This document shows, in pieces, positions 1 through 5,669 of a DNA stretch of 9,212 nucleotides; the stretch's first letter is position 1; every line of letters begins with the position of its first letter. This DNA is from UBA4246 sp045113475 (lineage in GTDB: Bacteria; Bacillota; Clostridia; Christensenellales; Aristaeellaceae): contig JBGUIY010000306.1 of assembly GCA_045113475.1 (NCBI GenBank), positions 1-9,212 on the forward strand. Direction: 5' to 3'. Below the pieces are notes generated by a model. The model saw only the letters and a list, made by a program, of their open reading frames with translations. It searched no databases and had not been told where the DNA came from. Position numbers and translations under genes: made by a program.

Positions 1-87
1 GGCGGCCTGACGCTGATCTACGCGGCGCAGTCCGTGCGGAAATCAGCCGCCAGCACGCTTCCGGTGGAAAAAATCACTGTCGGTTAA
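1..87 (+). CDS. TrkH/KtrB-family potassium uptake protein, C-terminal end only
   Basis: Frame 1 is open from the window edge to TAA at 85-87 and gives the last 28 residues of a protein that begins outside the window. The tail opens with GGLTL, like the glycine-rich start of the last helix in TrkH/KtrB proteins, and ends in PVEKITVG, matching the P-E-K/R-I-x-V-G ending common in this family. The next gene, 12 nt downstream, is trkA, the usual cytoplasmic partner. Together they would form a membrane potassium channel (TrkH) and its nucleotide-binding gating ring (TrkA). The identification rests on a short tail plus context, so it is probable rather than certain. Confidence 0.7.
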   Translation, partial: GGLTLIYAAQSVRKSAASTLPVEKITVG

Positions 88-99
88 GGAGGAAAGCAT

Positions 100-747
100 A
101 TGAAATCCATTCTTTTGATCGGACTGGGCCGGTTCGGGCGCACCCTGGCCGAAAAGCTGAACGAGCTGGACCACCAGGTGATGGCGATCGACCAGCATGA
201 GGAGCGCGTGAACGAGATCCTGCCCATCGTGACCGACGCGCAGATCGGCGACGCCACCAACGCGGACTTCCTGAAAACCCTGGGCGTGAGCGATTACGAC
301 GTGTGCTTCGTCGCCATCAGCGACGACTTCCAGAGTTCCCTGGAGACCACCTCGCTGCTCAAGGAACTGGGGGCTAAAAAGGTGATCTCCCGCGCCTCCA
401 GTGAGGTGCAGAGAAAATTCCTGCTCAGGAACGGCGCGGACGAAGTGGTCTATCCGGAAGGGCAGCTGGCGGCCTGGGCCGCGATCCGCCACACCTCGGA
501 CCACGTGCTGGACTATATCGACCTGGAAGGCGAATACGACATCTACGAACTGACCGTGCCCGAAGAGTGGGACGGAAAGACCGTCGCCGAGCTGGACATC
601 CGCAAGCGCTACAACGTAAACCTGCTGGTGGTGCGCGACGCCGGGACCCCCTTCACCGCCGTCAGCGGGGAGACCCTGATGCGCCAAAATCAGGCCATCC
701 TCGCCCTGGGCAAGTGGAAAGACGTACAGAAGTGCTTCAGGCTGTGA
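100..747 (+). CDS. trkA: TrkA/KtrA-type potassium channel regulatory subunit (RCK protein)
   Basis: A 215-residue protein of the usual KtrA/single-unit TrkA length. Residues 1 to about 125 are an RCK_N Rossmann domain: GLGRFG at 8-13 is the dinucleotide-binding glycine motif, D31 ends the second strand where the adenosine ribose is held, and GDAT is at 50-53. Residues of about 135-215 are the RCK_C ligand-sensing domain. In this family an octameric ring binds NAD(H)/ATP/ADP or c-di-AMP on the inner face of the membrane and opens or closes TrkH/KtrB. ATG at 100 is chosen because AGGAGG at 87-92 lies 7 nt upstream, overlapping the stop of the preceding TrkH-like gene, so the two are co-transcribed. 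A terminator follows at 785-826. Confidence 0.94.
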   Translation: MKSILLIGLGRFGRTLAEKLNELDHQVMAIDQHEERVNEILPIVTDAQIGDATNADFLKTLGVSDYDVCFVAISDDFQSSLETTSLLKELGAKKVISRASSEVQRKFLLRNGADEVVYPEGQLAAWAAIRHTSDHVLDYIDLEGEYDIYELTVPEEWDGKTVAELDIRKRYNVNLLVVRDAGTPFTAVSGETLMRQNQAILALGKWKDVQKCFRL

Positions 748-784
748 CGGTACAGGGCATTTTGTAATTTTTCTGATATTTCAT

Positions 785-826
785 ATCGATGAAAAGTGGA
801 ACACATTCCCTTTTCATCGATTTTTT
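785..826 (+). terminator. Intrinsic terminator after trkA
   Basis: ATCGATGAAAAG (785-796) pairs perfectly with CTTTTCATCGAT (810-821). The stem continues past a bulged T at 797 with GGAA (798-801) and TTCC (806-809) around a CACA loop. A run of six T (821-826) follows directly. The T-run is only on the + side, so it ends the trkH-trkA transcript and separates it from the promoter at 881. Confidence 0.9.
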
Positions 827-855
827 ATACTATCTCTTTTACCACGCCCCCATTT

Positions 856-873
856 TGCAAAGAAAACTTTGCA
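856..873. promoter_or_regulatory. Operator-like dyad O1
   Basis: TGCAAAG-AAAA-CTTTGCA, a perfect 7+4+7 dyad; the symmetry extends to ten-base arms over 853-876. It differs from O3 by one base in each arm outside the N4 centre. It lies upstream of the -35 box of the promoter at 881-909. Binding by the XRE protein encoded downstream is inferred from layout and repetition only. Confidence 0.6.
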
Positions 874-880
874 AAACCTG

Positions 881-909
881 TTGACAAGTATACTTGGCAG
901 ATATATAAT
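881..909 (+). promoter_or_regulatory. Perfect-consensus housekeeping promoter for the membrane protein/XRE operon
   Basis: TTGACA at 881-886 and TATAAT at 904-909 are separated by exactly 17 nt, the ideal sigma-70/SigA arrangement. The expected transcription start is near 916. A promoter this strong suggests that the operon is controlled mainly by repression, which fits the operator-like dyads that cover it. Confidence 0.92.
882..899. promoter_or_regulatory. Operator-like dyad O2 over the -35 box and spacer
   Basis: TGACAAG-TATA-CTTGGCA. Both arms follow the consensus of O1 and O3; the core AAGTATACTT (886-895) is perfectly symmetrical and the left arm has one departure from symmetry (A884). 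The site begins inside TTGACA and fills most of the promoter spacer, so a bound protein should block RNA polymerase. Confidence 0.7.
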
Positions 910-916
910 GACGTTG

Positions 917-934
917 TGCCAAGCAAACTTGGCA
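917..934. promoter_or_regulatory. Operator-like dyad O3 at the transcription start
   Basis: TGCCAAG-CAAA-CTTGGCA, a perfect dyad with 7-base arms, lying just downstream of the -10 box and covering about +1 to +19. Its right arm is identical to that of O2, and the two sites start 35 bp apart. In RNA it could also fold as a 7-bp hairpin at the very 5' end of the message, so a role in transcript stability is an alternative. The ribosome site begins 7 nt after it. Confidence 0.7.
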
Positions 935-954
935 ATCGTCAAGGAGGTGTTTTC

Positions 955-1275
955 ATGAACAAAGAAGAGATCCTGGAAAAAAGCAGGCAGGACAACAGGA
1001 ACCGGGACGAAATGGAAAAGGACGCCCTTATCCGGGCCGGCCAGCAGGCCTGCGCCGTCGGCGGCCTGGTCTGCGGGGCCGTGATCCTCCTGGAAGCCGT
1101 TTTCGCCAAACAGGTCAGCCTGAGCACGTGGGCCGTGTATCTCTCCATGACGGGCACGATGCTGCTGGTCAAGTACTTCAGACTGAAAAAAAAGCACGAG
1201 CTCATCTTCGGACTGGCTGAGCTCGCGCTGGCGGCGGTATTCTTCGTCATGTATGCGGTCCGGCTTGCGAGGTGA
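955..1275 (+). CDS. Small three-helix membrane protein, DUF6442-like, function unknown
   Basis: A 106-residue protein. ATG at 955 is chosen over upstream in-frame starts because AGGAGG (942-947) lies 7 nt before it and because the promoter and operators at 856-934 lie upstream of it. Residues 1-27 are charged and hydrophilic (MNKEEILEKSRQDN at the start). Three hydrophobic stretches follow at about 29-50, 57-74 and 82-102, with a basic RLKKKHE turn at 76-82 between the second and third. The MNKEEILEKSR start and the GGLVCGAV and LVKYFRLKKKHELIFG motifs recall the DUF6442 family, which in my recollection is common in Clostridia next to XRE genes; this is from memory. No catalytic motif is visible. 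The XRE gene begins 4 nt after the stop with its ribosome site inside this reading frame, so the two are translationally linked. A membrane partner that senses a signal for the regulator is a reasonable guess, not shown. Confidence 0.85.
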   Translation: MNKEEILEKSRQDNRNRDEMEKDALIRAGQQACAVGGLVCGAVILLEAVFAKQVSLSTWAVYLSMTGTMLLVKYFRLKKKHELIFGLAELALAAVFFVMYAVRLAR

Positions 1276-1279
1276 TCCC

Positions 1280-1486
1280 ATGGACGAGCAGTTGATCCTG
1301 AAAAACAGGCTGAAAGAGATCCGCTCTGAACGGGGACTGTCCCAGGCGCAGCTGGCGGAGCTGGTCGGCGTGTCCAGGAATACCATCAGCTCCATCGAAA
1401 CCGGTCAATTCAACCCCACCGCGAAGCTGGCCCTGGTGCTGTGCATCGCGCTGGATAAGAAATTCGAGGAAGTCTTCTACTTCTGA
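1280..1486 (+). CDS. Small XRE (Cro/CI) family transcriptional regulator
   Basis: A 68-residue protein consisting of little more than one HTH_3 domain. The helix-turn-helix is at about 21-40 (SQAQLAELVGVSRNTISSIE), followed by TGQFNP, and the protein ends in KKFEEVFYF. This matches the short YozG-like regulators of Bacillota in length and sequence style. ATG at 1280 is preferred to the upstream in-frame ATG at 1253 because GAGGTGA (1269-1275) is properly spaced and the family start MxxLxLKNRLKEIR follows. It is the second gene of the operon and probably a repressor of it, binding the dyads at 856-934; that is inference. Its stop lies 21 bp from the stop of the convergent mutL. Confidence 0.94.
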   Translation: MDEQLILKNRLKEIRSERGLSQAQLAELVGVSRNTISSIETGQFNPTAKLALVLCIALDKKFEEVFYF

Positions 1487-1507
1487 CGGCCTCGCCGGGC
1501 CTTGCGG

Positions 1508-3412
1508 TCACTGCTGGATCCGCCTGAACCGCTTGTCCAGCTCCGTATGCGTCACGGTGACCATCAGCGGGCGGCCGTGGGGACAGGTGGGCGGGATGCG
1601 GCTGCTGAGGATCTCCGTCACCAGCCAGGCCAGTTCGTCCTCCGGTACCCGCTCGCCGCCCTTCACGGCGTGCTTGCAGGCCGTGGTGGCGATGCGCAGC
1701 TTCTTGTCGTAATCGTCCAGCCGACCGAACTGGGCCAGCTCGTCCAGGCTGTCCCGCAGGCAGGAGGCCGCTTCCGTCTGGCCAAGGATCACCGGCAGGC
1801 CCCGCAGGGCCAGGGTGTCCTCCCCCATCTCGTCCGCATCGTAGCCCAGGGAGCGCAGCAGCTCCCGGTTGTCCAGCCAGGCCGCGTATTCCGTGCGGTT
1901 GATCCGGACCGTTTCCGGCACCAGCAGGGTCTGGCTGACCGGCTGCTGAGCCGTCTCCCGCAGCAGGCGCTCGTACAGCACCCGCTCATGGGCGGCATGC
2001 TGGTCGCACAGCACCAGCCGGTCGCCGTACTCGAACAGGATATAGGTCCCGAAGGCCACGCCGATCAGCCGCGCTTTCGTCTCCGCCGCCTGGGGCAGCG
2101 CCTGCTGCTCCGGGAGGGCTGTCTGCACCGGCTGCGGCGCCGCTTCCGGCTTCTGCGCCGGCTGGGACGCAGGCTGGACCGGCACCGCTGCGAGCGGCTG
2201 ATCGTCCCGCATCCGGGGCGCCGGGGCATGGAAGGCGGACACCGCCGGCTGGACCGGCGCTGCCGGCTTCGCCGCGGGGATCGGCGTGACCGCCGGCGCC
2301 GCAGGCGCTTTCGGCACGGACGCGGCGCTCACCGCGGGCTGGGCCTGCACCTTCGGCGCGGGCTGCCGGGCTTCCGTCTTCAGCGGATCGGTGAACAGCC
2401 GGGGCTTCAGCAGATCCTCCTGCTGGGTCTCCTCCAGCGCCGCGCGGACGGCGGACTCCACCGCCTCCCGCACGGCCATTTCGTTCTGGAAGCGGATCTC
2501 CCACTTGTTGGGGTGCACGTTCACGTCCGTCTGCTCGTAGGGCATGGTCAGGTGCAGTGCGCACATGGGGAAGCGGCCGATCATCACCCGCTGGTGGCAG
2601 GCCGTCTCCACCGCGTTGGAAAGCAGCGCGCTCTTCATCACGCGCCGGTTGATGAAAAAGTATTCCTGGGACCGGTTGCTGCGGGACACATCGCCCACGC
2701 CCACGAAGCCGTCCACGATCACGCCGCTGCTGACGCCCTTGACGGGTGTCAGCATGCGCAGCACGTCCAGCCCGTACACGCTGAGCAGCGCGTTTTTCAG
2801 CTGCCCGTCGCCGGGGCTGAAGTACACGTTCTTCCCGTCCGCCAGGTACCGGAAGCTGATGTCCGGCCTGGACAGGATCAGCCGGGCCATGAGTTCGGTG
2901 ACGCCGGCGGTCTCGTAAGCGGGCTTTTTGAGGAATTTCTTGCGCACCGGCGCGTTATAAAAGATATCCTTCACCACCACGGACGTACCCAGCGGGGACG
3001 CCGCCTCGGTGATGGAGGTGATCACGCCGCCGTCGTTGACGACCTGCATGCCGGATTCCGCGTCCGCGGTGCGGGTGGTGAGCCGCACGTGGGATACCGC
3101 CGCGATGGAGGCCAGTGCCTCGCCGCGGAAGCCCAGAGTGGCCACCTGCCACAGGTCCTTCGTATCGCGTATCTTGCTGGTGGCGTGGCGCTCGAAAGCC
3201 ATTTTGAGCTCTGACGCGGGAATGCCCGAGCCGTTGTCCGTCACGGAAAAGCTGGCCAGCCCGCCCTCGCGGATATCCACCGTCACGGCAGTCGCGCCGG
3301 CGTCCAGCGCGTTCTCGATCAGCTCCTTGATCGCCGCAGCCGGCCGCTCCACGACCTCGCCCGCCGCGATCTGCCCGATGACCTCCGGGGACAGACGAAT
3401 GATTTTCTGCAT
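1508..3412 (-). CDS. mutL: DNA mismatch repair protein MutL (endonuclease type)
   Basis: A 634-residue MutL. The N-terminal GHKL ATPase (1 to about 330) shows ELIENALDAGA with E30 as the expected general base and N34 as the Mg ligand, DNGSGI at 59-64, RHATSKI at 75-81, GFRGEAL at 94-100 and FYNAPVRKKF at 151-160. Residues of about 340-445 are a Pro/Ala/Gln-rich linker. The C-terminal domain carries all three motifs of the metal-dependent nicking MutL class: DQHAAHERVLYE (470-481), ACKHAVKGG (578-586) and CPHGRP (610-615). QTLLVP (494-499) matches the beta-clamp-binding site known in Bacillus MutL. It is therefore expected to nick the newly made strand after MutS finds a mismatch. An AGGTGG ribosome site precedes ATG at 3412. 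It has its own promoter at 3471-3499. Confidence 0.98.
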   Translation of the reverse strand: MQKIIRLSPEVIGQIAAGEVVERPAAAIKELIENALDAGATAVTVDIREGGLASFSVTDNGSGIPASELKMAFERHATSKIRDTKDLWQVATLGFRGEALASIAAVSHVRLTTRTADAESGMQVVNDGGVITSITEAASPLGTSVVVKDIFYNAPVRKKFLKKPAYETAGVTELMARLILSRPDISFRYLADGKNVYFSPGDGQLKNALLSVYGLDVLRMLTPVKGVSSGVIVDGFVGVGDVSRSNRSQEYFFINRRVMKSALLSNAVETACHQRVMIGRFPMCALHLTMPYEQTDVNVHPNKWEIRFQNEMAVREAVESAVRAALEETQQEDLLKPRLFTDPLKTEARQPAPKVQAQPAVSAASVPKAPAAPAVTPIPAAKPAAPVQPAVSAFHAPAPRMRDDQPLAAVPVQPASQPAQKPEAAPQPVQTALPEQQALPQAAETKARLIGVAFGTYILFEYGDRLVLCDQHAAHERVLYERLLRETAQQPVSQTLLVPETVRINRTEYAAWLDNRELLRSLGYDADEMGEDTLALRGLPVILGQTEAASCLRDSLDELAQFGRLDDYDKKLRIATTACKHAVKGGERVPEDELAWLVTEILSSRIPPTCPHGRPLMVTVTHTELDKRFRRIQQ

Positions 3413-3441
3413 GCTCCACCTGCTTCCGCGTCATACTAAAC

Positions 3442-3472
3442 ATAAAACGTGTCTTTACGGGACACGTTTTAT
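3442..3472 (-). terminator. Hairpin between the glycosylase gene and mutL, probable terminator
   Basis: ATAAAACGTGTC (3442-3453) and GACACGTTTTAT (3461-3472) form a perfect 12-bp dyad around a 7-nt loop. Read on the - strand it has an A-rich front, a CGTGTC/GACACG core and a TTTT run, followed by ATGTTT, so it can act as an intrinsic terminator for the upstream operon. The T-run is short and partly inside the stem. The same dyad overlaps the -10 box and start region of the mutL promoter, so an operator role is a real alternative. Confidence 0.65.
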
Positions 3473-3499
3473 TATATCATCGCTTATTTTATTTGTAAA
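3471..3499 (-). promoter_or_regulatory. Probable mutL promoter
   Basis: On the - strand, TTTACA (3499-3494, five of six bases of the -35 consensus) and TATAAT (3476-3471, perfect) are separated by 17 nt. The start would fall near 3463-3465, about 50 nt before the mutL ATG. The -35 box lies in the last codons of the upstream gene and the -10 box overlaps the outer bases of the hairpin at 3442-3472. Such a start would leave out part of the first hairpin arm, so mutL's own message would not contain the full terminator. Confidence 0.75.
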
Positions 3500-4706
3500 T
3501 CACCGGCGTCCCGGACATATCCTCCAGGCTGCACTCATTGAACCGCGCCAGCCGCCGGGCGGCGCTTTCGATCTTTTCGGAAAGCCTGCGGGTCAGCCGC
3601 ACGCCGGGCTCCAGCCAGACGTTCCGGACGGCAAGGGTCTTCGCCTGCCTGTCCGCCTTCGGCTCGATCCGTCCGATGAACCGGTTCCCGTACAGTACGG
3701 GCAGCACGTAATAGCCGTATTTCCGCTTGTCCGCCGGCGTATAGATCTCCCAGGAGTACCGGTATCCCCACAGCGCCTCGATCAGCCTGCGGTCCCACAG
3801 CAGCGGGTCCAGCGGCGCGAGGAACTCCAGCCGCTCCTTCAGGGGCGCCCGGTCCGCCATGACCGCGTCCAGCATCGGCCTGTCGGCGCTCAGCATGTAA
3901 AGCGGGGAGCGCAGGCCCTCCGCCCGCACCTCCGTGACGGCGCCGGCCCTTTCCAGCCGCCCGAACGCGGCTTCCCGCTGCTCCGCGGTCATTTCGATGC
4001 CCAGCCAGGCGTCGGAGCGCCGGTTCCACAGCAAGCCCACAGCGCCGATCCTGCGCGTGATCCGCCAGTCCAGGAAAGCCGCTTCGTCCGCACAGGGATT
4101 CGGCGCGTGCAGCAGTTCTGGCGGCAGGTATTTCTCCGCCAGGTCGTAATACTTGCGGGAGCCGCTCTTGTGGTGGATCAGCAGCACCCCGTCCGTATAC
4201 AGCTGCTCCAGCACGGAACGTGCGGCCAGGGAATCCCTCTCCCAGTTGCCGCTCCAGTGCATCGAGGAGTGCCAGAAGATCTTCCCGTCGATGGGCAGAG
4301 TATCGCTGCTGACGGGGCCGTTCTGTCGGATATATTCAACCGCTTTCCTTTCCAGTTCGGGAATGCCGGCAAAGCCCGCGCCGTGGGCCCGGCTGCGCTC
4401 CCGGTAACCGGAAAAGTACGGCCAGTCCTCCGCCGGCCAGATGGACAGTTCCTTATCCGAATAATCCACCAGCAGGCGGTCTTTGTAGAGCAGGTCGTCC
4501 AGCATCCGCTTGCGGAAGCCCTTCACCCGGGACTGCAGCGTCAGCTCGGCGTTTTTGCCGCAGGCGTCCACCGGATCAAACTGGATGCAGCCGGCCTGGC
4601 GGACATACTGATAGGCGCCGTCCCTGCCGATAAAGCGGTGCTCCCCCAGCAGGCCCTGCTTAAGCAGGATGAACCGCCGCGCCTGATCCAGCGTGACGGT
4701 CAGCAT
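3489..4706 (-). CDS. AlkZ/YcaQ-family (HTH_42) DNA crosslink-repair glycosylase
   Basis: A 405-residue protein, close to the roughly 400 residues of E. coli YcaQ. Family members flip out or unhook bulky alkylated bases, including interstrand crosslinks, using tandem winged helices. Residues 39-46 read GCIQFDPV: QFD at 42-44 matches the catalytic Q-hydrophobic-D motif described for YcaQ-type enzymes (AlkZ itself has Q-hydrophobic-Q). Further family signatures are LAPLDPLLWDR (296-306) and YTPADKRKYGYYVLP (322-336) followed by GRIEPKADR (345-353). I chose ATG at 4706, with GGGGAG just upstream, over a longer in-frame start at 4865 whose first 53 residues have no family resemblance and overlap the RidA-like gene. 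Start and upstream stop overlap as ATGCTGA, so translation is coupled. Substrate is not predictable from sequence. Confidence 0.9.
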   Translation of the reverse strand: MLTVTLDQARRFILLKQGLLGEHRFIGRDGAYQYVRQAGCIQFDPVDACGKNAELTLQSRVKGFRKRMLDDLLYKDRLLVDYSDKELSIWPAEDWPYFSGYRERSRAHGAGFAGIPELERKAVEYIRQNGPVSSDTLPIDGKIFWHSSMHWSGNWERDSLAARSVLEQLYTDGVLLIHHKSGSRKYYDLAEKYLPPELLHAPNPCADEAAFLDWRITRRIGAVGLLWNRRSDAWLGIEMTAEQREAAFGRLERAGAVTEVRAEGLRSPLYMLSADRPMLDAVMADRAPLKERLEFLAPLDPLLWDRRLIEALWGYRYSWEIYTPADKRKYGYYVLPVLYGNRFIGRIEPKADRQAKTLAVRNVWLEPGVRLTRRLSEKIESAARRLARFNECSLEDMSGTPVIYK

Positions 4707-5083
4707 TCGCCGCTCCCCGGCCCGCAGTACGCCACTGCGTCCGCCTGGAACTGCAGGCCGCTTTCCCCGCCGACATGCGCGAATTCCGTCTGGATCGACT
4801 TGCGGACGGGGTAGCGCCCGTGAAAGCGCTCCCGGATGACCTTCTCCATGACGGGGATGTTCCATACGTCCCGGAACAGGCAGTCCATCTGCACCACGTT
4901 TTCCAGCGTCAGCCCGAACAGGGCAAGCCGCCGCTCCATCTGGTCAAACGCTCCGTTGACCTGCTCCTCGACGGTGCCACCGATATTGCCCACGCAGTAG
5001 CTCAGGAAGCAGTAATCCCCCGCTTTGATGATGCCGGAGTGCGCCCATTCTTCGCTTACGTCTTTCCTGATGATCCCGCTCAT
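4700..5083 (-). CDS. RidA/YjgF-family protein
   Basis: A 127-residue protein of normal Rid length. Classical RidA members hydrolyse reactive enamines/imines made by PLP enzymes, as homotrimers in the cytoplasm. Here SGIIKAGDYCFLSYCVG (16-32) fits the first strands, VNGAFDQMERRLALFGLTLENVVQMDCLF (42-70, the central helix and following strand) is typical, and YPVRKS (91-96) puts R94 where the essential Arg of RidA sits. The glutamate of the usual E-A-I-A ending appears to be Asp (D115 in QADAVA), so this is a divergent member and activity is uncertain. ATG at 5083 is preferred over a TTG 33 nt upstream because AAAGGGG lies just before it. It starts 38 nt after the acetyltransferase stop and overlaps the glycosylase start by 7 nt. 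Confidence 0.85.
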   Translation of the reverse strand: MSGIIRKDVSEEWAHSGIIKAGDYCFLSYCVGNIGGTVEEQVNGAFDQMERRLALFGLTLENVVQMDCLFRDVWNIPVMEKVIRERFHGRYPVRKSIQTEFAHVGGESGLQFQADAVAYCGPGSGEC

Positions 5084-5097
5084 AAAGCCCCTTTTGC

Positions 5098-5114
5098 GTC
5101 CCGGCGTCCGGGAC
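5098..5114 (-). other. Perfect GC-rich hairpin between two operon genes
   Basis: GTCCCGG (5098-5104) and CCGGGAC (5108-5114) form a 7-bp stem around a 3-nt loop, filling nearly half of the 38-nt gap between the acetyltransferase stop and the RidA-like start. No T-run follows on either strand, so it does not look like a terminator. It could mark mRNA processing or tune translation of the next gene. Confidence 0.5.
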
Positions 5115-5121
5115 AATTCTT

Positions 5122-5646
5122 TCAGATGAATGGTTTAAATGAATCCGGCGTCAGCTCATAATCCACGGAAGACTGCATTTCACCCAGCTGGTCTTTCCAT
5201 GAGTTCACGTTGACGCGCAGCTTCCGGAAACCGAGGGATTCGTACACATGCTGCGCGCGGAGGTTTTTCAGGTTCGTATCCAGCACGATCCTCGCATATC
5301 CCGTGCCGAACAGCCAGCTGATGAGCATGCTCAGGCAGATCCTTCCCAGACCCCGGTTCTGATAATCTTCTTCGCAGATCTTGATGCCGATCTCAGCGGT
5401 ACCGCTGCCCAGATTCCGATAGTTCATCTCCCCGACGGGGCGGCCTTCGCATTCAATGATGAGTATCCGGCCGGCATCGTCGCTGCCTTCCGCGAGCTGC
5501 TCTCCGATCTCCGCGGCGGTGGTGTTCAGGCCCAGCGGGAATCCGGCATGGGCCATCACGCGCCCGTCGTTCCACCAGGCGGCCAGCTGCCCGCAGTCGG
5601 CCCGCTCCGCATTCCGGATGCATATCCGGTCATGGGTGATTTTCAT
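5122..5646 (-). CDS. GNAT-family N-acetyltransferase (RimJ/RimL-like)
   Basis: A 174-residue single-domain GNAT protein that would transfer acetyl from acetyl-CoA to an amine. The acetyl-CoA pyrophosphate loop is QNRGLG at 96-101 in the strand-helix of motif A. NLKNLRAQHVYESLGF (125-140) is the motif B helix of the RimL-like group, where the Asn pairs with the core and the Tyr is the usual general acid candidate. The N-terminal RNAERADCGQLAAWWNDG (11-28) is also typical. Substrate (ribosomal protein, small amine or drug) cannot be told from the sequence. ATG at 5646 follows the mutS stop by 23 nt with a modest GGGA ribosome site, so it is read from the mutS transcript. A direct role in mismatch repair is not implied. 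Confidence 0.92.
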   Translation of the reverse strand: MKITHDRICIRNAERADCGQLAAWWNDGRVMAHAGFPLGLNTTAAEIGEQLAEGSDDAGRILIIECEGRPVGEMNYRNLGSGTAEIGIKICEEDYQNRGLGRICLSMLISWLFGTGYARIVLDTNLKNLRAQHVYESLGFRKLRVNVNSWKDQLGEMQSSVDYELTPDSFKPFI

Positions 5647-5669
5647 AATCGTTCCCGTATATCTTCCGT

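Noticed and set aside
853..876. O1 region as an intrinsic terminator (ten-base arms, 4-nt loop).
   Set aside because: The stem is mostly A/T and no T-run follows on either strand. A real terminator already lies at 785-826, and the dyad matches the O2/O3 consensus.
796..954. Extended N-terminus of the small membrane protein, starting at 796 inside the trkA terminator.
   Set aside because: It would be translated from terminator and promoter sequence. The promoter at 881-909 lies downstream of it, and ATG 955 has an ideal ribosome site.
1502..3214. A 570-codon open frame on the + strand opposite mutL.
   Set aside because: It is antisense to a MutL with every family motif. The translation is Arg/His/Gly/Gln-rich without domain character, as expected from GC-rich codon bias on the opposite strand.
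3009..4814. A 601-codon open frame on the + strand spanning the mutL start and the glycosylase gene.
   Set aside because: It crosses the mutL promoter and terminator and runs antisense to two recognised genes. It has low-complexity composition and no ribosome site that I can see.
4707..4865. A 53-residue N-terminal extension of the glycosylase.
   Set aside because: It is out-of-frame overlap with the RidA-like gene and has no family similarity. The ATG at 4706 with GGGGAG upstream gives the usual protein length.
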